Assembly: GCF_012568445.1 (NCBI RefSeq)
Contig: NZ_CP046190.1
Coordinates: 396,481-460,480 of the forward strand
Origin: Enterobacteriaceae endosymbiont of Donacia vulgaris
Lineage (GTDB): Bacteria; Pseudomonadota; Gammaproteobacteria; Enterobacterales; Enterobacteriaceae
DNA length: 64,000 nt
Reading direction: 5' to 3'
Part shown: piece after piece, positions 18,541 to 28,756 of the stretch
Layout: every line of letters begins with the position of its first letter
Numbering within the stretch: the stretch's first letter is position 1
The notes under the pieces: generated by a model
Told to the model about the DNA's origin: nothing
Database searches by the model: none
Seen by the model: the letters and a program-made list of their open reading frames with translations, nothing else
Made by a program: the position numbers and the translations under genes

Positions 18541-20385
18541 TTATTTTAAATAGTACATTATTTTTTTTTTTATATTGGAATATCTTTTAATTTTAATTTT
18601 TATTGCTTTATAAAAAATTGATTTTTTACCATAAATATTTATTTTTTTTTTAGCTCTTGTAATAGCAGTATAAATTAATTCTCTAGTTAATATAGAATAA
18701 AATTTATTTGGTAAAACTAATGAAATATTATTAAATTCTGATCCTTGAGATTTATGTACAGTTATTGCATAAGCAATTTCATAAGCAGGTAAGTTTTTAA
18801 TAGATATAATTTGATATTTTCCATTAGCTAATAAAAATTTAATTTTTAATTTTTTATCAACTTCGTCAAAAAAAGTAATTCCAATATCTCCATTAAATAA
18901 ATTTAAAAAATTATTATTTTGAGTAATAATAATAGGTCTTCCTATATACCAATTATCTTTTCTAATATTCTTAATTAAATTTTTTTTATTAAATAATTCT
19001 TTTTCTATAATCTTATTAATTATTTTCGTGCCAAATAAACCGTTTTTAATAGCACATATAATTTGATAATTATTTAAATAGTATAAAATGTTTTTATGAT
19101 TATTATTTTGTTTTTTTAAAAAAATAAAATATTTTTCATATTTATGAATAAATGAATTAATCATTAATATATATTTTTTATCATTAATTATATTAATAAA
19201 ATTCACATCAAAATTTTTTTTTAAAAATAATTTTTTAATTTTTTTTATATTTCCTTCTTTAATCATTATAGCTAATTTATGAATGTTAGAATTTGTGGAA
19301 TATCTATAATTATATTGTAATTCGGTAATAAAATTACGGAAAAAGACTTTAGGAATATTATAATTTTTTTTTAATTTATTATTATTAATAGAGTTTAACC
19401 ATAAAAAATATTGTTTTGTAAAAAAAAATTTCTTAAAATAACACAAATCTTTTAGCATACTACCATATTCTATTGATGGTAATTGATATTCATCTCCTAA
19501 TAATATTAAATTTGTTTTTTTAGGTAAAATTTTAAAAATAATAAACATTAAGTTAAAATCAATCATAGATGCTTCATCTATTATTAATAGATCTAAATCT
19601 AATAAATTTTCCTTATTGTAAAAACTTTTTTTATTATAAATTTTCATTTTTAATAAATGATGTATAGTACTTGTTTTTTTAGGAACACTTTTTTTTTCAT
19701 CTTTATTTATTAAATTTGAAGATATTTTTTTAAAAAATTTAGTTATAGAATAGATTAATCTAACAGATGCTTTACCTGTAGTTGCTACAACTTTAATTTT
19801 TAATGGTTTTTGATAAATTTTAATAAATGTAAAAATTATCTTTGATATTATACTAGTTTTTCCTGTGCCTGGAGAACCACTAATAATACTGATTCTATGT
19901 GTTAAAGCTGCACATAATGCTTCTTTTTGATAAATATTTTTATTATTATGATCAAATAAAATATTAAATATATATTTAATTTTATTTGGATCTATATAGT
20001 GAAAATTATTTTTAATAAAATTTTTAATTATTATATTTTCTTCCTCCCATATTTTATATAAATATAAACAATTATTTTCTAAAATGATAGGAGTAATTTG
20101 TTTACCATTATTAATAATTTTATTATTATCAAATAATATTTTTTCCCAATCTTTAACTTTATTTATTTCTTTTATTTTTTTTAAAAAAGGTATATTTTTA
20201 GTATATATCTCTAGAGATAATTTAGATATTGGTAAACAAATATTACCTTTACTAATACTTTTACTAAGTAATGATATTGCATATTTTAAAAATTCTTGTT
20301 TGTCGGAAGTAAAAATAGAAGCAAAATAAAAATCAATTAGTCTAATAATACCTATTTCACATAATTTTTTAAAAAAATAATTCAT
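18541..20385 (-). CDS. recD: RecBCD subunit RecD (5'-3' helicase)
   Basis: RecD is the fast 5'-3' helicase of the RecBCD enzyme. The 614 residues (E. coli 608) carry Walker A GSPGTGKTS (about residue 170), the DEAS Walker B in LLIIDEASMIDF, GDEYQLPSIEYGSML (motif III) and YAITVHKSQGSEF followed by LIYTAITRAKK (motifs V-VI). All superfamily 1B motifs are intact. It is downstream of recB with a 30-bp gap. The conserved ATPase motifs contrast with the loss of motifs in priA. Confidence 0.96.
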   Translation of the reverse strand: MNYFFKKLCEIGIIRLIDFYFASIFTSDKQEFLKYAISLLSKSISKGNICLPISKLSLEIYTKNIPFLKKIKEINKVKDWEKILFDNNKIINNGKQITPIILENNCLYLYKIWEEENIIIKNFIKNNFHYIDPNKIKYIFNILFDHNNKNIYQKEALCAALTHRISIISGSPGTGKTSIISKIIFTFIKIYQKPLKIKVVATTGKASVRLIYSITKFFKKISSNLINKDEKKSVPKKTSTIHHLLKMKIYNKKSFYNKENLLDLDLLIIDEASMIDFNLMFIIFKILPKKTNLILLGDEYQLPSIEYGSMLKDLCYFKKFFFTKQYFLWLNSINNNKLKKNYNIPKVFFRNFITELQYNYRYSTNSNIHKLAIMIKEGNIKKIKKLFLKKNFDVNFINIINDKKYILMINSFIHKYEKYFIFLKKQNNNHKNILYYLNNYQIICAIKNGLFGTKIINKIIEKELFNKKNLIKNIRKDNWYIGRPIIITQNNNFLNLFNGDIGITFFDEVDKKLKIKFLLANGKYQIISIKNLPAYEIAYAITVHKSQGSEFNNISLVLPNKFYSILTRELIYTAITRAKKKINIYGKKSIFYKAIKIKIKRYSNIKKKIMYYLK

Positions 20386-20415
20386 ATGTTTTATATTAAT
20401 ATTTTTAAATTAAAT

Positions 20416-23400
20416 TTAAAAAAATAATTTATTTAATTTTTCAATTAAATTTAAAGATGGTTTTGTTTCCCAGATACCATTTTTAGATTTCTTATCATCA
20501 ATACCTCTAATATATAAATATATTACTCCTCCAAAATGTTTTTTATAATTATAATTTTTAATTCGATATTTTAAATATTTATGTAAAGATAAAGAATACA
20601 ATTGATATTGTATATCATAACGTTTTAAAGATATATCTTTTTTAATATTTTTTTCTTTATAATATTTATAATTATTTCCTAGCCAATTTGATTTATAATC
20701 TATAATATAATATTTTTTATTCCATAAAATAATTAAATCTATTACACCTAATAGAAATCCTTGTATTGTTTCAAATTTTAATTCAGGTAATTTACGTGAA
20801 ATTACATCGTATTTATTGATAATATTATTATATTTTACCGAAGAAAAAGAATTTTTTATTGATAAATAAAATTTAAATTCAGTTTTTTTATTTTTATTAT
20901 TTATTTGTTGTAAAATAATATTTTTATTCCCTATCGGGATTTTTATAAGATTATTGAACCAATTAGTTATTATAATGTGCCAAATAGGATTAATATTATT
21001 TTTTAATAATTCTTGTTTAATAAATTTTCTAGTAATATTTTGAGTAAAATCTAATTTTTCTAAAATTTTATGTAAAATAATACCTATATATTTTCCATGA
21101 GGAAAATTATGTTGTGTTCTTTTTATATTTTTTTTATTTATATTTAAAAATTTATTTTTTAAATTTATATTTAAATAATTTAAATTATTATTTTGTTGCT
21201 TACTAATTTGAGAATAACTAGATATTATTTTATTTTTATAATAAAAATTATTAATTTGAGACGTAAATAATAATGTATTATTTATTTTTTTAAAAATTTT
21301 ATTATTTATTTTTGTAATATTTTTTTTTTTTATAATTTTAATATCAATGTCTTGATTTTTTAAATTTTTTAAAATTATTTTTAAATCTATATTAGAAATA
21401 TTATTTTTTTTTTTTAATAAAAAATCTAAAGCATTAAAATATTTAATATATTTATTTAATTTTTTAGAATTAAATATTTTAATATTAGCAATTCCAATAC
21501 TACAATGAAAAATTGATCTTGTTAATGAAACATATAATAATCTTAAATTTTCTGCAAATGATTCTTCTAAAAATAATTTTTTACTTTCTTTATCTTTTTT
21601 AAAATCTAAAACTAATTTAAAAGTTTTTCTATCATGATAAATTATAGCATCCTGATTTATAAATTCTACAATATTAGAAGAAATAAATGGTAACCATACA
21701 ATAGGAAATTGTAAACCTTTTGATTTATATATTGTCATGATTTTAATTTTATTAATATCATTATTTAGTTGTATTTGTTTATTTAATAAATTTTTATCAG
21801 TATGTGTAATTTGTTGTAATAACCATTCTATAATCTGATTACAATTAATCATATTCATACATGATGTTTGTATTAATTCACCTAAATACATAATATTTTT
21901 AATTTTTTTTTTCATAATATTATCAATAATATTAATTTTATAAAAAATATCATCTTTTATAAAAATTTTTTCTAACATATTTAAAATACCATATTTTTCC
22001 CAAATTAATTTATAATCAATAAATTTATCAATTATTCTTTCTATATAAATGTTTTGTTTATGATGTTTAAAAAATGATAAATTAATATTAAATAATGTAC
22101 TAGATAAAAGATTAATAATTTTTTGTCTTTTATTTGCTTGTAAAATAGTTTTTAATAATAAAACTAATTCTTTTGCTTCTTGTTGTTCAAATATATTTAT
22201 TGAATTAGATAAATAAATAGAAGGTAAATTAAAATTTATAAATTCTTTTTGTAAAATAAAAGCTTCAAAACGATTTCTTACTAAAATAGTTATATCTGAA
22301 ATATTAATTTTTTTTTTTTTATAATTTTTTTGAAGAAATGCTCTATTTTTTTTTCCTAACATTATTAATTGACATATTTCATATGCACATGTATGTGCCA
22401 TTTTTTGTTTATATAAATTTATATCAATAATTTTGTCAATCAACCAAAAAGTAAGACCAGGTTTTATATTATTATTAATAATTAAATTATAATTTGATTG
22501 TCGAATTACATATTTTATAGGATTAAATAATATATTTTTAAATAAAAAAGGATAAGATCTACAAGAAAATATTCTATTAATACTTTTTACCATAGTACTA
22601 GATGAACGCCAATTATTTTTTAATGTATAACGATTTTGTATTTTTACTGAAGCTTTAAAATAAGTAAAAATATCTGCACCTCTAAAAGAATAAATAGCTT
22701 GTTTAGGGTCTCCAATTAGTACAACAATATTATTATTTTTATTCAAGTATATTTTTTTTAAAATTTTATATTGTTGTATATCTGTATCTTGAAATTCATC
22801 TACTAATATTACAGGAAATATTTTTTTTATTTCTTGTATAATTTTTTTCCCAAATTTACTATTTAAACTTTTATTTAAAATAATTAATAAATCATTAAAA
22901 CTAATTTGATTATTTATTTTTTTTTTTTTAGTTACATATTGATTTATATATTTAATAGCTTTAAGAATTACTAGAGATTTTAAATCAATAAATTTTTTTA
23001 AAAAAATATCTATATCTTGAAATAAGATAAATTTTGGTATTTTTATAATATCAATAGTTTTACTAATTAATATTTTTTGAGAAAATCTAGATATTTCTCT
23101 TGGATAAAAATTATCTTCATTTTTTGTAAAACTCCATAAATCAATAATACTAATCCACTTATTTAATGTTTTTTTATTATAAATATGCTTATTAATATTA
23201 GATCTAAGGATTATATCTATTATTTTATTTTTATATTTTATCCATTTTTTTTTAATTATTTGAATATATTTTAAATTTTTATGAAATTGTATATTTAAAT
23301 TTCTATTTTTAATAGGATATTTTATAATTGGGAAAGGAATTTTTAATAAAAATGGGGTTAAAGTATCTAATAAAGTAAAAGGAGATTTCCAATAAAAAAA

Positions 23401-23967
23401 AATTATTTTTGCTATTTTTTTTGGTAATTTATAAAAATATTTTCTCCAAAAATTTATAGAAGCTTCTTTTTGTAAAATTGTTTCATCACTAATAATTTTT
23501 TTATTAGAAAAAAAATCATATATTTCACAATTTTTAAAAGTTAATATTTTTCTACAAAAAGAATGTATTGTATAAATAGATGCATTATGCATATGTAATT
23601 CAGCTTTTGATAATAAATTATAAGCTATATCATAATTTGTAATTTTTTTTATAAAATTATTTATAATTTCATACTTACTTTTTCTTTTTAAACATCCTTT
23701 TTTTAAAATACGAATACTTTTTTTTATTCTTTTATATAAATCTTGAGTTGCAATATCAGTAAAAGTCACAACTAAAATTTCTTCTACAGTTAGAGGTACA
23801 TTATAATTTTTATGATACATTCCTAAAAGCATTCTTAGATATAAAATAATAATAGTAAATGTTTTACCAGTACCAGCAGATGCTTCAATAAGATATTGAC
23901 CTGTTAAATTTTCTTTAAAAGGATCAAATTCTTTAAATTTTATTAATTTTTTTATCATTTTATTCAT
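20416..23967 (-). CDS. recB: RecBCD subunit RecB (3'-5' helicase and nuclease)
   Basis: RecB unwinds and degrades duplex ends and loads RecA after Chi. The 1183 residues match E. coli (1180). N-terminal helicase: EASAGTGKTFTI (Walker A, about 29-40), LVDEFQDTDIQQ, GDPKQAIYSFRGAD, and IYKSKGLQFPIVWLP. C-terminal nuclease (from about 950): HGKYIGIILHKIL, GVIDLIILW and IIDYKSNWLG with the catalytic Asp, Asp and Lys, then YDIQYQLYSLSLHKYL and FGGVIYLYIRGID. Helicase and nuclease therefore look active. In E. coli ptrA separates recC and recB; here the gap is 6 bp, so ptrA has been lost. Confidence 0.97.
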   Translation of the reverse strand: MNKMIKKLIKFKEFDPFKENLTGQYLIEASAGTGKTFTIIILYLRMLLGMYHKNYNVPLTVEEILVVTFTDIATQDLYKRIKKSIRILKKGCLKRKSKYEIINNFIKKITNYDIAYNLLSKAELHMHNASIYTIHSFCRKILTFKNCEIYDFFSNKKIISDETILQKEASINFWRKYFYKLPKKIAKIIFFYWKSPFTLLDTLTPFLLKIPFPIIKYPIKNRNLNIQFHKNLKYIQIIKKKWIKYKNKIIDIILRSNINKHIYNKKTLNKWISIIDLWSFTKNEDNFYPREISRFSQKILISKTIDIIKIPKFILFQDIDIFLKKFIDLKSLVILKAIKYINQYVTKKKKINNQISFNDLLIILNKSLNSKFGKKIIQEIKKIFPVILVDEFQDTDIQQYKILKKIYLNKNNNIVVLIGDPKQAIYSFRGADIFTYFKASVKIQNRYTLKNNWRSSSTMVKSINRIFSCRSYPFLFKNILFNPIKYVIRQSNYNLIINNNIKPGLTFWLIDKIIDINLYKQKMAHTCAYEICQLIMLGKKNRAFLQKNYKKKKINISDITILVRNRFEAFILQKEFINFNLPSIYLSNSINIFEQQEAKELVLLLKTILQANKRQKIINLLSSTLFNINLSFFKHHKQNIYIERIIDKFIDYKLIWEKYGILNMLEKIFIKDDIFYKINIIDNIMKKKIKNIMYLGELIQTSCMNMINCNQIIEWLLQQITHTDKNLLNKQIQLNNDINKIKIMTIYKSKGLQFPIVWLPFISSNIVEFINQDAIIYHDRKTFKLVLDFKKDKESKKLFLEESFAENLRLLYVSLTRSIFHCSIGIANIKIFNSKKLNKYIKYFNALDFLLKKKNNISNIDLKIILKNLKNQDIDIKIIKKKNITKINNKIFKKINNTLLFTSQINNFYYKNKIISSYSQISKQQNNNLNYLNINLKNKFLNINKKNIKRTQHNFPHGKYIGIILHKILEKLDFTQNITRKFIKQELLKNNINPIWHIIITNWFNNLIKIPIGNKNIILQQINNKNKKTEFKFYLSIKNSFSSVKYNNIINKYDVISRKLPELKFETIQGFLLGVIDLIILWNKKYYIIDYKSNWLGNNYKYYKEKNIKKDISLKRYDIQYQLYSLSLHKYLKYRIKNYNYKKHFGGVIYLYIRGIDDKKSKNGIWETKPSLNLIEKLNKLFF

Positions 23968-23973
23968 TTTAAA

Positions 23974-26900
23974 TTAATTACTATAATATAGTAAATTTAT
24001 CATCCATTTTTTTATTAATTTTATAATTTTAATCCATGTTTTTTCATTTAAATTAAAATTTAATTTTTTAAAATATGGATCATTACTTTCATTAAAAATA
24101 TTATTATTATCCCAATAATAAAAAAATTTTTTTTTTGCTATATTTTGTAATGTATAGTTATCATTTACACATTTTTTATTTTTATCATAACAATAATTTA
24201 TCCATATCCATGAACTTTTCATTGGTAAAAAAATAGGATTATTTATACCAGATAAATAACCATAAATATATTTTTCTAATAAAAAAATTGCTTTATCTTT
24301 TTCTAAAAATTTAAAACTATATTTTGTTTGTTTAAATCCATAAATAAATAAATTTATTCGTTTATTATTAACATTATTTGCACATAAAATTAAATGTTTA
24401 AGCCAAAGATCAATAATAATTTTAATATCTATTATTTTAGGTTCAAATTCTATTAAATTATTTTTATAACTAAAATATTTAATTTTTCCTTCTAATATAA
24501 TATTTAAAATATTTAAATTAATTGTAAATATTTTTTCTATATATTTATTTTTCTTAAATTTATTATTAAAAATTTGATTTATTTTATATATTTTTTCTTT
24601 CCACCATAATCTTCCATAATAACCATAAGGTAAAATACCATTATTTAAATAAAAATAATATAAATTATCGATATTTTTATTTAAAATTAATGTATGTAAT
24701 ATTTTTTTATTAATAATATATTCTTGTAAATAATTAATAGTGAATGGTTCTGTATTAAATATTTTCAAATTATTTAAATCTTGTAAATATATTTTTAATC
24801 CTTGATTAAAAAAACCTTTTACAGGATGTTTCCAAAAATTAATTAGATTATGAATTTTTAATTTATTTATTTTTATTAATTTTGTTTTAGTAAAAAAATA
24901 ATATTTCATAATATAATTTTTTTTTTTATGAAAAGATTTTTTATATTTATTTTGATATTTTTTAGAAAAATATTTAATAAGAATATTATGAATAAATTTA
25001 TTTTTAAAATAATAATTTTTAGAAATATATAATAATAATTTTTTAACTATGTTAGATAAATTATTATTAATTGAATTATTATTAGTATAACTAATAAATA
25101 ATTTATTTTCTGCAGAAATAATTAATTTTAAAAATAAATTTTTATCATTATTAGGAGAATTTTTTATTAAATCAAATACAAAAGGATATTTTATTGTTGG
25201 AAAAAACTCATTATTCATTCCTATTATAAAAATTTTTTTAAAAAATACATTTTGAAATATTTTTAAAGGACAAAAATTAATTTTGTTTATACAAAATATA
25301 AAATTTTTATTTTTTTCTTTAATAAAAGAACTAGCTTTTTTAATTATTATATCAATTGATATTTTATTATTATATTTTATATTCAATCCCTGTTTTAGAA
25401 ATAAAAAAATTTTTTTTAAAATAAAATTTATATTTTGATTTATAAAGTTATTTTTAGGGAAAAAATCATAACAAAATTTTAATAAAATTTTTTCCCATTT
25501 TTGTAAAACAAATTTTTTCTTAAATTTTTTTTTCCATTTTTCTAATGTAAATAAAAAATGGATAAATTTTTCTAATAATTTTTGTGATAATTCAGGAGGT
25601 ACATTATATGGAATTAAATTTTTCCATTTTCCTGAATCTTGGTTTAAAGCAAAACCTAAAAATAAACGATGTATACCTAACTTCCATGTAAATTGATCTT
25701 TATTAATAGAAATACTATGAAATTTTTGCATATTTAAACTAGATTTTATACCTAAATCATTTATCCAATAACGTAAATATTCTATATCATTTTTATCTAA
25801 ACAAAATTTATTAGATATATGATAATCATCTAATAAAAAAAATATTTCTTTAGGTATTAAATCTTTATAAGGTAACTTTAATAAAAATAAAAATTTATTT
25901 AAAATATTTAAATTTTTTAAATTTTCTGGATTAGAATATATATTAATAGGTATACTTTTATTTTTAAATATCGAATTAATAAAAGGAGCATAGATGTCTA
26001 ATTTAGGTGATAAAACAATTATATCATGTAAAAAATAATCTTGATTTTTTTTGAAAGTGTATAATATATTATTATATAATAGTTTTGTTTCTGTATATAA
26101 ATCTGAACAAACATTTATTTGAATAGATTTATCTAAATAATTAATTTTTTTTTTTAATTTTAAATTATGTTCATATGAAAATAAAATATCATTTTTTATA
26201 TTATTTAATAAATTTGAATTATTATTTTTTATAAAAGATTCAATAGATCTAGATGATAAGTTTATAAATTTATTAATATTATTTAGGTAATTATTACCCC
26301 AAGAAAATAATAATGTATTAAAATTAATATTTTTTTTATTTAAACTTGTATATTTACATAAACCTCCCCAGTAATATTTTGAAGGGCTACATACTAAAAT
26401 GTGTATTTCAATATATTTTTTAAATTTATCTAAAAATTTTAAATATATTAAAGGTATATCTTGTATGTCTAATAAATATATTCTTTTTGGGAGAAAATTA
26501 TATTTAAAAATCTGATATTTTTCATTTTTTTGATAAAAATCATATAATTTACCATAATGCCATAATTCTTTATTCAAAATATTTTTATAATATTTTAATA
26601 TTGTTTGCCATAATTTAGCTTGCCATATTTGATGCTTATTATTTAAAAGATTAAAAACTTGATTTTTTTCCCATAAAAATAATAGTTCTGGTTTATATTT
26701 TTGATAATTATTATATAAATAAGATATTTGAGTAGATAATTTAAATAAAAAATTAAAATTTTTAATTTTAAATTCAAATTTATTTTTAAAATTTATAAAT
26801 TCTTTAGTAGATATTAATTTAGGTATAAGTAATGATATTAACCAAGTAATATTATTTTTACATAAAAGTTTATCTTGAGATATAGGAATTATATGTATTA

Positions 26901-27120
26901 ATAAATCATGCATAAATTTATCTAAAGAAATAAATTCTATATTACTATATATTCCTAAAATTTTTGAAAAATTAACTTTTATTAATTGTGAAAAAATTTT
27001 ACAATTATTAAATAATATAATTTCGGAAGTTAAAGGATTTTTTAAAGGATTTTTTTTAATTTGTATTTTTATTATATTTAATAATATGTTAATATTATTA
27101 GAATAGTAAGTTGTAAACAT
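23974..27120 (-). CDS. recC: RecBCD subunit RecC
   Basis: RecC holds the RecBCD complex together, splits the strands and recognises Chi. The 1048 residues are about 75 fewer than E. coli (1122). Recognisable parts include the start MFTTYYSNNINILLNIIK, CSPSKYYWGGL, DIIVLSPKLDIYAPFINSIF, IPINIYSN, FVLQKWEKILL, FIIGMNNEFFPT and the C-terminal ILEGKIKYF and FIYGFKQTKYSFKF regions. Sequence is very Lys/Asn/Ile-rich and more diverged than RecB and RecD, which fits its non-catalytic role. First gene of recC-recB-recD; lgt lies 12 bp upstream on the same strand and may be co-transcribed. Confidence 0.93.
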   Translation of the reverse strand: MFTTYYSNNINILLNIIKIQIKKNPLKNPLTSEIILFNNCKIFSQLIKVNFSKILGIYSNIEFISLDKFMHDLLIHIIPISQDKLLCKNNITWLISLLIPKLISTKEFINFKNKFEFKIKNFNFLFKLSTQISYLYNNYQKYKPELLFLWEKNQVFNLLNNKHQIWQAKLWQTILKYYKNILNKELWHYGKLYDFYQKNEKYQIFKYNFLPKRIYLLDIQDIPLIYLKFLDKFKKYIEIHILVCSPSKYYWGGLCKYTSLNKKNINFNTLLFSWGNNYLNNINKFINLSSRSIESFIKNNNSNLLNNIKNDILFSYEHNLKLKKKINYLDKSIQINVCSDLYTETKLLYNNILYTFKKNQDYFLHDIIVLSPKLDIYAPFINSIFKNKSIPINIYSNPENLKNLNILNKFLFLLKLPYKDLIPKEIFFLLDDYHISNKFCLDKNDIEYLRYWINDLGIKSSLNMQKFHSISINKDQFTWKLGIHRLFLGFALNQDSGKWKNLIPYNVPPELSQKLLEKFIHFLFTLEKWKKKFKKKFVLQKWEKILLKFCYDFFPKNNFINQNINFILKKIFLFLKQGLNIKYNNKISIDIIIKKASSFIKEKNKNFIFCINKINFCPLKIFQNVFFKKIFIIGMNNEFFPTIKYPFVFDLIKNSPNNDKNLFLKLIISAENKLFISYTNNNSINNNLSNIVKKLLLYISKNYYFKNKFIHNILIKYFSKKYQNKYKKSFHKKKNYIMKYYFFTKTKLIKINKLKIHNLINFWKHPVKGFFNQGLKIYLQDLNNLKIFNTEPFTINYLQEYIINKKILHTLILNKNIDNLYYFYLNNGILPYGYYGRLWWKEKIYKINQIFNNKFKKNKYIEKIFTINLNILNIILEGKIKYFSYKNNLIEFEPKIIDIKIIIDLWLKHLILCANNVNNKRINLFIYGFKQTKYSFKFLEKDKAIFLLEKYIYGYLSGINNPIFLPMKSSWIWINYCYDKNKKCVNDNYTLQNIAKKKFFYYWDNNNIFNESNDPYFKKLNFNLNEKTWIKIIKLIKKWMINLLYYSN

Positions 27121-27132
27121 ATTAGATTATAT

Positions 27133-27984
27133 TTAATTAAATAAGTTGCTTATAAAAATAATTAATCCAATAATTATCATAATTATTGAAAATAATTGAT
27201 TAATTGTTAAAATTATATGATTATGTAAAAAGGTAAATTGAATATCAGGTTCTCTAAAATATTCTATAAAGAATCTTATTATACCATAAAAAAATAAAAA
27301 TAAACTAGATTTATATCCTATAAAAATATTCTTTTTAAATATTATATTTAATATTAAAAATAAAATAATCCCTTCTAAAAAACATTCATAAATTTGTGTA
27401 GGATGTCTAGGTAAATTACCATATATTGTAAATATATCTTGATATTTTAAATATTTCTGAATATATATTACGTCTTTTTGCGTTGAATTAGGGAAGATAA
27501 TAGCCCATGGCACATTTGTAACTTTTCCCCATAATTCACTATTAATAAAATTACCTATTCTCCCCATTGTCAGTCCAATTGGTATCATAGGTGTTATCAA
27601 ATCAGTTATTTGTAAAAATTTTTTTTTTTTTATATAAGAAATAAAAAATATTACTATAATAGTAACAATTAAAGCACCAAAAAATGACATTCCCCCTTTC
27701 CAAAATTGAATTAAAATGACTGGATTATTAATAAAATCATTTATGTGATATATTAATATACATCCAATTTTTCCACCTAATAATAAACCTAAAAAACATA
27801 AATATAATAAATTATGAATTTCTTCTTTTTTCTTAAAAATTTTTTTTTTATTTCTTATATAAAAAATTCTTTTTATAAAGATAAAACTAATTAAATACAT
27901 AATTCCATACCAATAAATATTAATTTTATGTATTTTTAAAAAAATGGGATTTATATTTGGGAATATAAAATATTTTTTATACAT
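27133..27984 (-). CDS. lgt: Prolipoprotein diacylglyceryl transferase Lgt
   Basis: Lgt attaches diacylglycerol from phosphatidylglycerol to the lipobox Cys of prolipoproteins in the inner membrane. The 283 residues (E. coli 291) form about seven membrane helices. IYWYGIMYL keeps Tyr26, GRIGNFINSELWG keeps the Arg, Asn, Glu and Gly of the Lgt signature, and YGIIRFFIEYFREPD keeps the Tyr, Arg and Glu of the last conserved loop. However GGMSFHGG of E. coli reads GGMSFFGA here (98-104), so the conserved His103 is Phe. Activity is therefore uncertain. Upstream of recC; divergent from mutH across 69 bp. thyA and ptsP, its E. coli neighbours, are gone. Confidence 0.95.
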   Translation of the reverse strand: MYKKYFIFPNINPIFLKIHKINIYWYGIMYLISFIFIKRIFYIRNKKKIFKKKEEIHNLLYLCFLGLLLGGKIGCILIYHINDFINNPVILIQFWKGGMSFFGALIVTIIVIFFISYIKKKKFLQITDLITPMIPIGLTMGRIGNFINSELWGKVTNVPWAIIFPNSTQKDVIYIQKYLKYQDIFTIYGNLPRHPTQIYECFLEGIILFLILNIIFKKNIFIGYKSSLFLFFYGIIRFFIEYFREPDIQFTFLHNHIILTINQLFSIIMIIIGLIIFISNLFN

Positions 27985-28053
27985 TTTATTATAGATTAAT
28001 TTAATTTATATATTATAATATATAATATACTTATAAATAAAAATTTTATATAT

Positions 28054-28743
28054 ATGCAAAAAATTTTTCCTACTTACATTTCTAATGAAAATATTCTTTT
28101 TTTAAGAGCACAATTAATAACAGGATATTATATAATTGATATTTTAAGATGGTTAAATTATAAAATTTCTTATAAATTTAACAAGGATAAAGGGATAATA
28201 GGAAAATTAATAGAATTTTATTTAACAAGTAATAAACAAAATAATTTTTTAAATCAAGATATTCCTGATCTTGGTATAGAAATTAAAACTATTACTATAG
28301 ATATAAATAATAAAATTATTAATAATAGTTTTATTTGTTCTTTACCTTTAATGAATAATAAGAATTTGTTTTTTTATCCAAATAAATTATATAATAAATT
28401 ATCAAAAATTTTATGGATACCTATTATAATTAAAAATATAAAAACTCCTATGCTTATGAGGAAAATAGGTCATCCTTTTTTTTGGATACCGTCTATAAAT
28501 GAAAAAAAAAAATTAAATTATGACTGGAATAATTTAATGAAATTATTAATTTTAGGACAAATAAAATATATAAATTCTTATAATGGTTATATTTTATTAG
28601 TAAAAAATAAAGGTAATAAAAAACAATTAACTAAAACTATAAATAATACAGGTAAAATTATATCTGTCACTCCTAAATCTTTGTATTTTAAAAAAAAATT
28701 TTTATCTTCTTTAATAAGAAAGCATAAAAATTTGACAAAATAA
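28054..28743 (+). CDS. mutH: Methyl-directed mismatch repair endonuclease MutH
   Basis: MutH nicks the unmethylated strand at hemimethylated GATC when activated by MutS and MutL. The 229 residues equal the E. coli length. The type II nuclease-like active site is visible in IPDLGIEIKTI (Asp, Glu-x-Lys), and GKLIEFYLT and WIPIIIKN flank it. Lys-rich C-terminus as usual. It depends on Dam methylation, which cannot be checked in this window. Located between lgt (divergent) and lysA (convergent, 13 bp), a collapsed version of the E. coli lgt-ptsP-nudH-mutH-...-lysA order. Confidence 0.95.
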   Translation: MQKIFPTYISNENILFLRAQLITGYYIIDILRWLNYKISYKFNKDKGIIGKLIEFYLTSNKQNNFLNQDIPDLGIEIKTITIDINNKIINNSFICSLPLMNNKNLFFYPNKLYNKLSKILWIPIIIKNIKTPMLMRKIGHPFFWIPSINEKKKLNYDWNNLMKLLILGQIKYINSYNGYILLVKNKGNKKQLTKTINNTGKIISVTPKSLYFKKKFLSSLIRKHKNLTK

Positions 28744-28756
28744 ATTAATAAAATAT

